A stretch of 64,000 bases of DNA from Sphingobium sp. HWE2-09 (GTDB lineage Bacteria > Pseudomonadota > Alphaproteobacteria > Sphingomonadales > Sphingomonadaceae), in NCBI RefSeq assembly GCF_035989265.1, contig NZ_JAYKZX010000001.1, positions 661,001 to 725,000 on the forward strand. Reading direction: 5' to 3'. Positions 9,173 to 17,600 of this stretch are shown piece by piece (position 1 is the stretch's first letter; the number at the start of each line of letters is the position of its first letter). The position numbers and the translations under genes are program-made. The notes below the pieces were generated by a model. The model was not told the origin of the DNA, did no database searches, and saw nothing but the letters and a program-made list of their open reading frames with translations.

Positions 9173-9934
9173 ATGCTAAACGACAAGGTCGCAATCGTCA
9201 CCGGCGGCGGGCGGGGCATCGGCGCGGGCATCACGCAATGTCTGGCGCGCGATGGCGCCCATGTGGTGATCCTCGACATCGTTGTAGACGAAGCTGAGAA
9301 GCTGGCTGCGCAACTTGCGGCTGAGGGTTTTCATGTCTCGGTGCAACAGGCGGACGTGTCCTCCTTTTCTTCGTTCGAGCGAGCCGTGGAGGCTGTTTTC
9401 GATGCCGAGGGCCGGATCGACATTCTCGTCAATAATGCCGGCATCGTCGCCGCCCCCACAGCATTCCTGGATTCGGACCCGGACGACTGGGAAAGGATCA
9501 TCGACGTTGATCTCAAGGGCGTGCTGATCGGCGTAAAATTATGTGCTCCCTATATGATAAAGCAAGGCAGCGGCGTGATCATCAATATTGGGTCGGACTC
9601 CGCGCGCTTCGGCGAGCCGGGGATCGTGGTCTATTCGGGGGCCAAAGGCGCGGTTAATTCAGCAAGCAAAGGCTTGGCCAAAGAGCTGGCGCCCCACAAT
9701 ATCCGTGTGAATGTGATTTCACCCGGTTTGATCCACACAGCGATCATCGATGTCGCCTGTTCAACACCCCAGGGCCGCGCAATGGTTGAGGCGACGACAA
9801 AGACAATCCCGCTGGGCAAGATGGGGCAGCCGATCGACGTTGGCCATATGGTGTCATTCCTTGCCGCCGACACAGCATCCTACATCACGGGTCAGACTTT
9901 CAGCGTGAATGGCGGCATGCTGATGATCGGCTAA
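9173..9934 (+). CDS. Short-chain dehydrogenase/reductase
   Basis: 253 residues, classical SDR. The cofactor motif TGGGRGIG is at residues 10-17, NNAG at 87-90, and the catalytic Ser141, Tyr154 and Lys158 (YSGAK) are all present. The C terminus SFSVNGGMLM is the usual 'G..(I/V)NGG' end. It lies 57 nt after the acyl-CoA ligase on the same strand and is probably co-transcribed with it. A role as a hydroxyacyl-CoA or alcohol dehydrogenase in the same pathway is inferred from context; FabG-like sequences are hard to assign more closely. Confidence 0.87.
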   Translation: MLNDKVAIVTGGGRGIGAGITQCLARDGAHVVILDIVVDEAEKLAAQLAAEGFHVSVQQADVSSFSSFERAVEAVFDAEGRIDILVNNAGIVAAPTAFLDSDPDDWERIIDVDLKGVLIGVKLCAPYMIKQGSGVIINIGSDSARFGEPGIVVYSGAKGAVNSASKGLAKELAPHNIRVNVISPGLIHTAIIDVACSTPQGRAMVEATTKTIPLGKMGQPIDVGHMVSFLAADTASYITGQTFSVNGGMLMIG

Positions 9935-10009
9935 CGCCAATCGATGATAGCGTTACTTACAAATCATGTTTTCCGACCATTAGTACTTGCGTTCCAATTC
10001 ATTTATGCT

Positions 10010-10025
10010 TGCATACGGATATGCA
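10010..10025. promoter_or_regulatory. Small inverted repeat upstream of the GST/FAH pair
   Basis: TGCAT and ATGCA flank a 6-nt centre, about 60 nt before the GST start, in the AT-rich gap between 9935 and 10085. It could be an operator for a nearby regulator such as the LuxR-type protein at 11872-12711. The arms are short and this could be chance. Confidence 0.22.
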
Positions 10026-10085
10026 TAGACTTGCGCTTCGCCCCCAAACACTGAGCAATATCATTGAACATTAAGGGCCTTTGGT

Positions 10086-10736
10086 ATGATACAGCTCTAT
10101 TCCTACTTCCGGAGCTCAACCAGTTATCGTGTGCGCATCGCTTTGAATCTCAAGGAACTGGACTATGCGATCGAAACGGTAAACCTGGCCGCCGGCGACC
10201 AAGTGAAAGAAGCGTTTCTCCGCATCAATCCTGCCGGCGGCGTACCTGTGCTCCAGATTGGCGGTCGATCCATGATGCAATCGGTGGCGATAATCGAATG
10301 GCTCGATGAGGTCTATGGGGGTGCCCCGCTCCTTCCGCAAGATCCTGACAAACGCTTCATCGTCCGGGAAGCAGCCTCAATGATCGCGACCGAGCTCCAT
10401 GCGCCTCTTAATCTAACAGTCCTTCAGTATCTGAAGAAAGACATGTCGCAGGATCAAGCTTCTGTGGATCGCTGGTATCATCATTGGCTGGCGGCGAAGT
10501 TGAAGCCGCTTGAACATAAACTCGAACAGCGCGCGACGGGGGACTATCTGGTCGATGCGCCTGGGTTGTTCGAATGCGTTTTAATCCCGCAGCTTTACAA
10601 CGCACGCCGCTTCGCTTTCGATCTTGAGTCATTTCCGCGGATGCGCAGGATCGAAACGGCCTGCGCCCATCACCCTGCATTCATTAAGGCTCACCCCTCC
10701 GGCCAGCCTGATACTCCAGAAGGTCATCGATCATGA
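10086..10736 (+). CDS. Zeta-class glutathione S-transferase (maleylacetoacetate / maleylpyruvate isomerase)
   Basis: 216 residues. The N-terminal SSTSYRVRIALNLK at residues 10-23 is the zeta-class active-site signature, followed by INPAGGVPVLQIGG (cis-Pro, glutathione-binding) and QSVAIIEWLDE. Zeta enzymes isomerise maleylacetoacetate (homogentisate route) or maleylpyruvate (gentisate route) with glutathione in the cytoplasm. The next gene, overlapping by 4 nt (ATGA), encodes an FAH-family hydrolase, which is the expected next enzyme in either route. No ring-cleavage dioxygenase for gentisate or homogentisate was recognised in this window, so the source of the substrate is not shown. Confidence 0.88.
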   Translation: MIQLYSYFRSSTSYRVRIALNLKELDYAIETVNLAAGDQVKEAFLRINPAGGVPVLQIGGRSMMQSVAIIEWLDEVYGGAPLLPQDPDKRFIVREAASMIATELHAPLNLTVLQYLKKDMSQDQASVDRWYHHWLAAKLKPLEHKLEQRATGDYLVDAPGLFECVLIPQLYNARRFAFDLESFPRMRRIETACAHHPAFIKAHPSGQPDTPEGHRS

Positions 10737-11743
10737 AACTTGCTTCCCTCAAATCCGGCCGCGACGGCCGCCTCGTCGTCGTGACGCGCGACCTGTCCCG
10801 TTGCACGGCCGTGGACGATATCGCGCCCACCATGCAGGCGGCGCTAGACAATTGGGAAGAACTGTCGCCGCAACTAAGCAGCGTCGCGGCTGACCTTGAA
10901 AGTGGCGTGGTGACCGGGCAACCGTTCGATCAGGGTGCCTGCATGTCCCCCCTGCCGCGCGCTTATCAGTGGGCGGACGCCAGTGCCTATGTCAACCATG
11001 TAGCCCTCGTCAGGCAGGCACGGGGCGCGGAGATGCCGCCAAGCTTCTATCATGATCCAATCATGTATCAGGGTGGGTCCGACTGTAACGTCGCTCCGCA
11101 CGATCCGATCCTCGTTGGCGATGAGGCATGGGGTTACGATTTCGAGGCGGAGATCGCGGTCGTCACCGGCGACGTTCCGCAGGGCGTTAGCGCCGCCGAG
11201 GCGGAGCAGTATATTCGTCTGTTCATGCTCTGCAACGATGTCTCGCTGCGGAATCTCATTCCCCCAGAACTGGCCAAGGGGTTCGGATTTTTCCACGGCA
11301 AGCCGCCCACCACATACTCCCCCGTCGCCGTGACCAAAGACGAACTTGGAGACACTTGGCGGGATGGACGACTGCACCTTCCCCTGCTCGTCAGCCTCAA
11401 CGGCCAACCTTTCGGTAAAGCCGAGGCGGGCGAGGACGCGACGTTCAGCCATGCCGACCTTATCGCGCATGCCGCAAAGACGCGGCCTTTGTCTGCAGGT
11501 ACCATCATTGGTGCCGGAACCGTTTCGAACCGAGATGCTGAAGGGGGACCAGGGCAACCAATCTCCGAAGGTGGCAGCGGCTATAGCTGCATCGCGGAAA
11601 TCCGGGTGGTGGAAACAATTTTGCACGGGGCGCCGTCAACGCCGTTCATGCAGATTGGCGATCGGGTCGAGATCGAGATGGTCGACGCTACCGGTCGATC
11701 CATTTTCGGCAGGATCGATCAGGCCACAAGGCAGATAAGCTGA
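10733..11743 (+). CDS. Fumarylacetoacetate hydrolase family protein
   Basis: 336 residues, ATG overlapping the GST stop. The catalytic-domain metal site is visible as GYDFEAEIAVVTGD (Glu138, Glu140) and MLCNDVSLRN (Asp169), followed by GFGFFHGKPPTTYSPVAV. The C terminus has the SGTIIGAGTVSNRD and GDRVEIEM blocks of the fold. Members hydrolyse the C-C bond of fumarylacetoacetate or fumarylpyruvate, giving fumarate plus acetoacetate or pyruvate. Position after a zeta GST supports that role. Length and the N-terminal extension fit the 330-residue two-domain subgroup. The choice between homogentisate and gentisate routes is open. Confidence 0.88.
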   Translation: MKLASLKSGRDGRLVVVTRDLSRCTAVDDIAPTMQAALDNWEELSPQLSSVAADLESGVVTGQPFDQGACMSPLPRAYQWADASAYVNHVALVRQARGAEMPPSFYHDPIMYQGGSDCNVAPHDPILVGDEAWGYDFEAEIAVVTGDVPQGVSAAEAEQYIRLFMLCNDVSLRNLIPPELAKGFGFFHGKPPTTYSPVAVTKDELGDTWRDGRLHLPLLVSLNGQPFGKAEAGEDATFSHADLIAHAAKTRPLSAGTIIGAGTVSNRDAEGGPGQPISEGGSGYSCIAEIRVVETILHGAPSTPFMQIGDRVEIEMVDATGRSIFGRIDQATRQIS

Positions 11744-11871
11744 CGGCATGACAGGCATCCGTCGCATCGGTGCGGGGAGACCGGTCAGATGGCTCCCATC
11801 CGTGCCGACTGCGTATGGGTATCATCGCCGCACCATGCTGGACGCAAGCTCCCCCACCCGCAGGCCGTCGA

Positions 11872-12711
11872 TCAACGTGCGTATGAAGCCGGACTTCTCC
11901 GCGGCATCGTGGTGCCGACGCTCCACAGGGATACATACCACATCAACAATTCGCGCTGCGTAGCAATATTGAGCCGATGATAAACCCGCTTGCGATACGT
12001 CATGACGGTTTCTTCGCTCACGCCGAGTTCCAGCGAGATTCCAAGCGATGACATGCCATAAAGGATACGGGAGCATACCTGCGCTTCGCGCCGCGGAAGT
12101 CCGTCCGGGGACTTGGCCACGCAAGCTTCTATCGCTTCCAGCGAGTTGAGCGACTCGAACAATAGCCTCCGTTGCCAAAGCGCGCTCGCATGCTTGCCTA
12201 AAATAGACAATAGCGGCGATGCTAGGGCTTCTAAGTTGGCGATCGCGTCTTCTGCAAAATCGCCCCTTTCGACCGAATGCAGCACACTCAGCGCGACATG
12301 TCCAACTGCCGATCGACCGCACAACAGAAGACGTTGTCCCATATGCGAGTATATCTTGCTCCGCAGCTCGGGATCTTCAAGACTCTGAATATCCATGCGG
12401 ATAAGCGACGGATGCACGTGATTGAACGTGAACCTCGCAGCCGTCATCGTAGGGTCGCGCTGCCACAGCCCCGATTCGATATAGGCGTTGGTGCAACGCT
12501 CTGCTGTGTCACTGTCGTCGAGGCTCGCGACCGCAAGCTTGACCGGTTGCGCCGATTCGATCTGGAACACGGCACAGTGGTCGGCGCCGCAAACATCATT
12601 GAGAAAGAGGAGAAGCTCCTTCCCGAAACAATCGTCTCCGATGACGTCTATGATCGAATGTAATCCCCGAGGCTCGCACCCCAGTTTTTCAGACTCATAG
12701 GCGTTCATCAT
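11872..12711 (-). CDS. LuxR-type transcriptional regulator
   Basis: 279 residues, with GGAG 5 nt before the ATG at 12711. The C-terminal region (about residues 204-262) is a LuxR/FixJ helix-turn-helix: LPRREAQVC, then GISLELGVSEETVMTYRKRVYHRLNI. The N-terminal 200 residues show no response-regulator receiver pattern and no clear autoinducer-binding domain, so it is an orphan regulator with an unknown sensing domain. It is convergent with the GST/FAH pair (128-nt gap) and upstream of two thioesterase genes on the same strand. Which promoter it controls is not evident. Confidence 0.85.
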   Translation of the reverse strand: MMNAYESEKLGCEPRGLHSIIDVIGDDCFGKELLLFLNDVCGADHCAVFQIESAQPVKLAVASLDDSDTAERCTNAYIESGLWQRDPTMTAARFTFNHVHPSLIRMDIQSLEDPELRSKIYSHMGQRLLLCGRSAVGHVALSVLHSVERGDFAEDAIANLEALASPLLSILGKHASALWQRRLLFESLNSLEAIEACVAKSPDGLPRREAQVCSRILYGMSSLGISLELGVSEETVMTYRKRVYHRLNIATQRELLMWYVSLWSVGTTMPRRSPASYAR

Positions 12712-12836
12712 CCCGTCTCCTGCAACCAGCTGTTCTTTTTACCCGAAATGGCCGCGCCATCATGATTACTCCATATAGGTCGTTCTCCAAAGCGGAATCG
12801 GCATGGTATGCGTCCGCACAAATTCTAGGTTGCGGA

Positions 12837-13211
12837 TCAGCGCCGCAGGGAAAATACAAGGCGGGCCATTGCAATCGGTTTGCCGGCATCTTCCTGCCAG
12901 GCGGTGGCATCAACATGAATGATCCGGTCGCCGCGCCGGACAATCTCCGCGTTGGCATGCGTTTCGGCATGCATGGCAGCCCGCATGTAATCGACGGTTA
13001 TCGAAACAGGCTGGACGTCGATGCTCGCATCGTTGGTAACGGATTCGGCAAACACCCCCGCCGCGCACTCCAGCAAGCCCGCTAGAGCCCCACCGTGCAG
13101 CATGCCGGAGTGACCACTATTCTTCTCACTCGGCGACATGGAGCAAACCGGGAGGCCCATATGATCCTCATCGATTCTGATGCCAAGGAAGGCGGCGTAG
13201 GGACGATCCAT
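12837..13211 (-). CDS. PaaI-type hotdog-fold thioesterase
   Basis: 124 residues. The signature NSGHSGMLHGGALAGLLECA (residues 31-50) contains the HGG turn and the acidic residue (Glu48) used by hotdog acyl-CoA thioesterases of the PaaI / 4-hydroxybenzoyl-CoA group. The C-terminal strands IIHVDATAWQEDAGKPIAMARLVF match the fold. It probably hydrolyses or recycles stalled acyl- or aryl-CoA esters in the cytoplasm. It starts 3 nt after the stop of a second hotdog gene, so the pair may form a heteromer or act on related substrates. Confidence 0.85.
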   Translation of the reverse strand: MDRPYAAFLGIRIDEDHMGLPVCSMSPSEKNSGHSGMLHGGALAGLLECAAGVFAESVTNDASIDVQPVSITVDYMRAAMHAETHANAEIVRRGDRIIHVDATAWQEDAGKPIAMARLVFSLRR

Positions 13212-13213
13212 AT

Positions 13214-13621
13214 TTAGTTCGCCTGGGTGTAGAAGAAACTGGCGATTGCATTGACAACCGGATCGGCTTCATCCTTGTCGTAGGCAACGCCGCGGGCGAA
13301 CGCGATACGCTTCGTCACGCGAAAACATTCAGCTTGGCCGATGAGCCGGCAGCCCGGCGTCGCCGACCGAAGATGGTCGACGCGTAAGCTCAATATCAAG
13401 GTCGATTTCGGCCGTTCGATCACTGACCAGATGGCATGCGCGCATGCAGCTTCCATCAAGCTGAAGATCGGTGCCGATGCCGGCATATGGGACGTTGATG
13501 TCGCCATGAGCTCATCACGCCAGTCCAGACCAAACATCGCCGACCCGGGTTCCGCCTGTATCAATTTTATGCCTAGGCATCTCATATGGGCGCACTGCTG
13601 TTGCTCTTCGGGTAACAGCAC
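13214..13621 (-). CDS. Divergent hotdog-fold protein
   Basis: 135 residues, GTG start at 13621 with GAAGG 8 nt upstream. The pattern of PASAPIFSLMEAACAHAIW followed by strands LILSLRVDHLRSA and RVTKRIAFARGVAYD resembles PaaI-type thioesterases. The usual HGG turn is replaced by SAPIFS, so the oxyanion geometry may differ. Direct linkage (2-nt gap) with a canonical thioesterase suggests a paired function. It could be a catalytically weak partner subunit. Start is uncertain; an internal ATG at 13585 is possible. Confidence 0.65.
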   Translation of the reverse strand: MLLPEEQQQCAHMRCLGIKLIQAEPGSAMFGLDWRDELMATSTSHMPASAPIFSLMEAACAHAIWSVIERPKSTLILSLRVDHLRSATPGCRLIGQAECFRVTKRIAFARGVAYDKDEADPVVNAIASFFYTQAN

Positions 13622-13809
13622 TTCGTTAGCCTTCTATTCCCTGCACCACATATCAACTCACACCCCGCCGAGCGCTGGATGCAATCAACTCGCTCAGCAT
13701 GATCGCCTCTCCACTTTAAGGATTTGAAGCCAGTTAACAACGGGGTCGCCAGTGCAATCAAGCAGCGAGGAGGATGTGCTGCTATTTGTCATTGGAAACC
13801 CGGCAAAGT

Positions 13810-13837
13810 GGCCGCCCCGTCCCCCTCCAGGGCGGCC
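13810..13837. terminator. GC-rich hairpin downstream of the FAD monooxygenase
   Basis: Perfect 8-bp arms GGCCGCCC and GGGCGGCC with a 12-nt loop lie 25 nt past the monooxygenase stop. It is well placed as a terminator for that minus-strand gene. No U-run follows on that strand, so it may rely on Rho or serve for RNA stability. Confidence 0.4.
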
Positions 13838-13862
13838 CCGTCTCAGGATGCGATCCTAGCGA

Positions 13863-15104
13863 TCAATAGTGCGGTAGTTCCACGGCGTTGGCCGCCTTGA
13901 CGAGCTCCGCCCCCGTTGAACCATCGTCACCGCGCTCGGCAGCCGGCGTGTCCCCGGCACTATCGAGGATTTCTTTGATCCGTCGATCGCGGGCATGGAT
14001 TTCCTCCCAGCTGTCGGCGATGATGTCGAATTCCGGTGAATTGATCAGCGCCTGGTTCGCGGCCACATAGTCGCGGAGCACGCGGCGATATTCAGGAAAC
14101 GCGACGCGATGGTCGCCGCCTGCGCGCTTGAGCTCTCCTGCGAGGACATATCCACCAACGACGGCAAGGCTCGATCCCTGGCCGGTCATCAATGTCGGGG
14201 CATAGCCGGCATCACCGACGAGCGCGACACGGCCGTTGGACCAGGACTCCATGTGAATTTGGGTAACATCATCAAAATACAGGTCATTGGCTGGCTCAAG
14301 TTCATCCAGTATCTGGCGGATGACCCATTTGTCATTGTCCGGCTCAAAGACCTCCTTCAGGATGCGCTTTTGCTCGACCGTGTCGCGCCGGTCGAAATCA
14401 ATTGGGGGTGAAGCGAAGATGAACATGCTCCGCGTATGCTTGTCGGCACCATATTGGATGACGCTAACCGATTTGCCCGGCAGATTGAGCATCAGCCATT
14501 GGCGTTCCATGTTCAAAATATTGGGAAGCGTGAAGATTGCACAATATTGACGGCGTGGCCGCGCGAATTTCTCTTCCGGGCCAAATGCCAATGCGCGGAC
14601 ATTGGAGTGAAGGCCGTCGGCGCCGATCACCAGATCATATTTAGCGCTCTTGCCGGAGGCGAAGGTCACATCTACCCCGTCCTCGTCCTGCACCAGCGTA
14701 GCGATGCTATCGTTGAAGAGATTTTCGACACCGTCCACCTGCGCTTGCGCCGAGGCGAGGATCGAAGTCAGATCATCGCGGAGGATTTCGACGTCGCCCG
14801 AGACACCCTCGCCTGCCCCGAAATTGCCGTCTGTTTTCCAGACCGCCGACCCGTCCGGTGCAATGCGAACAATCTCCCGCGTGCGCACGCGCGCTGCTCT
14901 GGCTTGCTCGAGAATGCCCATCCGATCGGCCACGGTGACAGCGACGCCCCGCAGATCGATCGCGAAACCGCCAATTCGCGGCGCGGACGCGCGCTCGAGA
15001 AGTGTCACCCTAGCGCCGTGACGCGCCAACCAGTATGACACCGTTTGACCGGCGGCGCCTGCGCCTGAAACCAGAATGCTCAATCTACTTAGCTCTGACG
15101 ACAT
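13863..15104 (-). CDS. FAD-dependent aromatic-type monooxygenase
   Basis: 413 residues. The N-terminal dinucleotide site is SGAGAAGQTVSYWLARHG (GxGxxG at 14-19); the second FAD motif DLVIGADGLHSNVR and the third, VALVGDAGYAPTLMTGQGSSLA, are intact. This places it in the PheA/TfdB/UbiH superfamily (group A flavoprotein monooxygenases), near the TetX-like and kynurenine-monooxygenase-like branches. Such enzymes use NAD(P)H and O2 to hydroxylate aromatic or polycyclic substrates. It is divergent from the frameshifted AraC-type regulator at 15494, with 389 nt between, so it is a natural target for that regulator. The substrate is unknown. Confidence 0.85.
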   Translation of the reverse strand: MSSELSRLSILVSGAGAAGQTVSYWLARHGARVTLLERASAPRIGGFAIDLRGVAVTVADRMGILEQARAARVRTREIVRIAPDGSAVWKTDGNFGAGEGVSGDVEILRDDLTSILASAQAQVDGVENLFNDSIATLVQDEDGVDVTFASGKSAKYDLVIGADGLHSNVRALAFGPEEKFARPRRQYCAIFTLPNILNMERQWLMLNLPGKSVSVIQYGADKHTRSMFIFASPPIDFDRRDTVEQKRILKEVFEPDNDKWVIRQILDELEPANDLYFDDVTQIHMESWSNGRVALVGDAGYAPTLMTGQGSSLAVVGGYVLAGELKRAGGDHRVAFPEYRRVLRDYVAANQALINSPEFDIIADSWEEIHARDRRIKEILDSAGDTPAAERGDDGSTGAELVKAANAVELPHY

Positions 15105-15493
15105 TCAATCCACCTGCTCTATTGATCAAGCCAGCAGCTATAGGGTCGCCGGGCACCAATCGCCTAAGCGTGGCCGGTCAACGAATTTCGCGATCCTGCC
15201 AAAACAGACCGTGCGTCGCCCGGTGGCGCACAGGACCTTTTTCCCGCGCTCACCTTATCCGGCAGCGTCGCAATACAAATCAAACGGATAAACATCGGAA
15301 CGCTTGATCGTAGGAGCAGCAAGAGTATGGTCTCCACAAGAGATGATATGGAGATATGGTCTTAGGCTGCAGTCATAATGACAAATCGCATCTTGATTGA
15401 GTGAACTTGCGGTAAACTCATATTGATCAGGCTTGAATGCCCATTCATAGAATTTCGTTGACGACAAAAAGGGCGACGTCAGGAGAGAATAAT
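15105..15493. promoter_or_regulatory. Divergent promoter region, monooxygenase / AraC-type regulator
   Basis: The 389-base gap separates genes starting on opposite strands, so it should hold both promoters. AGGAGAG at 15481-15487 is the ribosome binding site of the regulator gene. A TTGACG at about 15460 is a possible -35 element but no matching -10 was found. The region is AT-richer than its neighbours. Confidence 0.4.
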
Positions 15494-16287
15494 ATGCGCG
15501 AAATCGCGCTCGAAACCATTTTTGAACAGCATATGGTGCCGCGGGCAATTTCGGCAAGTCCCTCATATCTCACGAGCGAGGACTTCAGAGTTGAGGCCCA
15601 TTCTCACCAAAGGGCCGAGATCATTCTGTGCTTACGCGGGGTCGTCACCTGTGAGGTGGCAAATGGTTTCTGGATCGTCCCCCCCATTGCGCGCTGTGGA
15701 TTCCCGCCAACGAGACCCATAGCGTGTCCGCAGTAGGCGATCTTGATATTTATTGCTTGTGTCTGGACGCCAACATCGCCAGCGCTCTGCCGCAATGTTG
15801 CTGTACGTTGGGGATATCCCCATTGCTTCGAGAGCTTATCATTGCTGTTTCCAAGTTGCCCGCCCTCTATGACCCGTCTGGATCCGCCAAGAGCCTGATC
15901 GATACGACATTAAACGAGCTTGAGACGGCGCCTATAGAGCGTCTTCACGTCCCCTTCCCTGCCGATACTCGGCTGCGACAGATCGCGCAGGCGTTTGTGA
16001 CAGATCCGACAGACCGCTCAACTATGTCAGAATGGTCGCGCCGTGTCGGCATGAGCGAACGGAGCCTGTTCCGGCTGGTGCAACGGGAAGTGGGCTTGAC
16101 CTTCGGCCAGTGGCGACAACAATTTCAGATCATCATAGCGCTCAGACGGCTAGCCGAAGGAGACAGCGTCCAAAACGTCGCATTCGACCTTGGTTATGAA
16201 AGCGCGAGTTCCTTCTGCACAATGTTCCGAAAGGCACTAGGCCAATCGCCGGGCAAATATCTTGCCACTCATCGCCGCCTTCAGTGA
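15494..16287 (+). pseudogene. AraC-type regulator interrupted by a frameshift in a poly-C run
   Basis: Two overlapping frames together encode one AraC-family protein of about 264 residues. The first frame (from ATG 15494, good AGGAG) gives a cupin-like sensor up to ...TCEVANGFWIVPP. The second frame resumes with CALWIPANETHSVSAVGDLDIY and carries the DNA-binding part: MSEWSRRVGMSERSLFRL and NVAFDLGYESASSFCTMFRKALG. The break is at a run of seven C (about 15688-15695); eight would restore the frame. Alignment with the intact paralogue at 45515-46312 (WMVPMQCAIWVPGDMEHSV) confirms where the frames join. It may be real decay, phase variation or a sequencing error. If intact it would probably control the divergent monooxygenase gene. 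Confidence 0.82.
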
Positions 16288-16682
16288 CACCGCGAGCCTC
16301 TGTTCCTCATCGCGCTTGAGGCACGCGCAATCCCGCGCTCGTCGGCTTGATGATCAAGACGAAAAGCAGGCGGCCTCCTCTCGCCTATGCGGAACCAGCG
16401 GCCGTCCCCACAGAGTCCTGAGAACCGACGTTTAAGGTAAAATTACTGGGCGCAAATTAGACCGTAGCATATGGCACTACGCGAACTACCTGGCGTTCTG
16501 GGAGCTGCAGCGCCTTGCAGGCGGATCAGGGCAGCAGCCCCGATCCGTCAGCCCAACGCGTCCAAATTCTCATCATAAGGCCCAAATTGCTGCCTGCCGT
16601 GGCCGTACCCAACCACAGCGGATATGTCATGGACCCAATTGCCGGTTCTCAAGGAGGGGTGGAGCGTGATGGCTTAGTTCCG
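16288..16682. other. Convergent intergenic stretch
   Basis: About 395 bases between the 3' ends of the AraC-type gene and the nitronate monooxygenase gene. Short frames are present on both strands but none resembles a known family or has a supporting start site. No repeat or strong terminator hairpin was seen. Confidence 0.4.
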
Positions 16683-17600
16683 TTAGCCACCCGCTCCGAA
16701 TACCGGAACATTCGCCGCTGCACGATATTCCGCTTCAAGGCGATCCACGAGGTCGGCCACATTAGGAATGTCATCGATCAGTTCGATGCCTTGACCCGCG
16801 CTCCACACGTCGCGCCAGGCACGCGCTTCAGGCTTGTCCGCCGCAGCGTCTAGCGAGGCGGTTAGCCAATTGGCAGGCGCCCCGCCTAATTGATCGGTGT
16901 AGGAGAGATCACCGATATGGGAATTCACGATCATCTGCTTATAGCCCTCCGGCGCCCGCGATTCCTGCGTCGCGATGAATCGGGTTCCTAGAAACGCCAG
17001 ATCTGCGCCCAATATCTCGGCCGCCCGGATAGCCGCCCCAGAACTGATCGCTCCTCCCATCGCTATCGTGCCGGAGAAGCGAGCCCGAACGGCCGCTACG
17101 AAGGCCAGATGCGACACGGTGCCAGAATGGCCGCCACCACCTGCACCGATCGCGTTGATCCCTTCGACACCAAGCGCGATCGCCTTTTCCGCGAAGCGCA
17201 GGTTGACCGCGTCCGCAAAGACGAGAAAACCCTTGTCATGGGCGCGGCGGATCAACTCGGTCGGATTGCCGGTCGCGTTGATGATTATCTTGACGCCGTA
17301 GCGCTGGCAAAGTGCAAGATTCTCATCGAATTCGGCGGGCGACAAATTGGACGCAAGATTGACGGCGATGGCGCCGATTTTGGCGTCGGGGGTCTCGTCG
17401 TGACGCCTATCGATTGCGTCGCGAATGAGCCGCAACCAGGATTCGAATTCCTCCACGCTACGGGCATTATGGCGGGGGAGACCCCCGATCACGCCCGCAA
17501 GGCACGCTTCCCGCACCATTTCCGGTCCGGTGACCGTGAACATGGGCGCGCAGATCACCGGCAGCCGCAGACCAGCGCGAATATCGGGAGCGAGGCTCAT
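16683..17600 (-). CDS. Nitronate monooxygenase-family flavoprotein (NPD)
   Basis: 305 residues. The start LRLPVICAPMFTVTGPEMVREACLAGVIGGLPRHNA is the TIM-barrel FMN protein pattern; GAGGGGHSGTV (His158) is the conserved active-site segment, and GGAISSGAAIRAAEILGAD plus GTRFIATQES are the phosphate-binding strand and the following loop. Members oxidise alkyl nitronates or act as quinone/enoyl reductases; in catabolic clusters of this kind the real role is often unproven. Its ATG overlaps the stop of the upstream enoyl-CoA hydratase gene (ATGA), so it is the last gene of a long minus-strand operon. Confidence 0.85.
   Translation of the reverse strand: MSLAPDIRAGLRLPVICAPMFTVTGPEMVREACLAGVIGGLPRHNARSVEEFESWLRLIRDAIDRRHDETPDAKIGAIAVNLASNLSPAEFDENLALCQRYGVKIIINATGNPTELIRRAHDKGFLVFADAVNLRFAEKAIALGVEGINAIGAGGGGHSGTVSHLAFVAAVRARFSGTIAMGGAISSGAAIRAAEILGADLAFLGTRFIATQESRAPEGYKQMIVNSHIGDLSYTDQLGGAPANWLTASLDAAADKPEARAWRDVWSAGQGIELIDDIPNVADLVDRLEAEYRAAANVPVFGAGG

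Noticed and set aside
11872..12711. LuxR-type protein as a quorum-sensing receptor
   Set aside because: No autoinducer-binding pattern in the N-terminal part and no LuxI-like synthase nearby.
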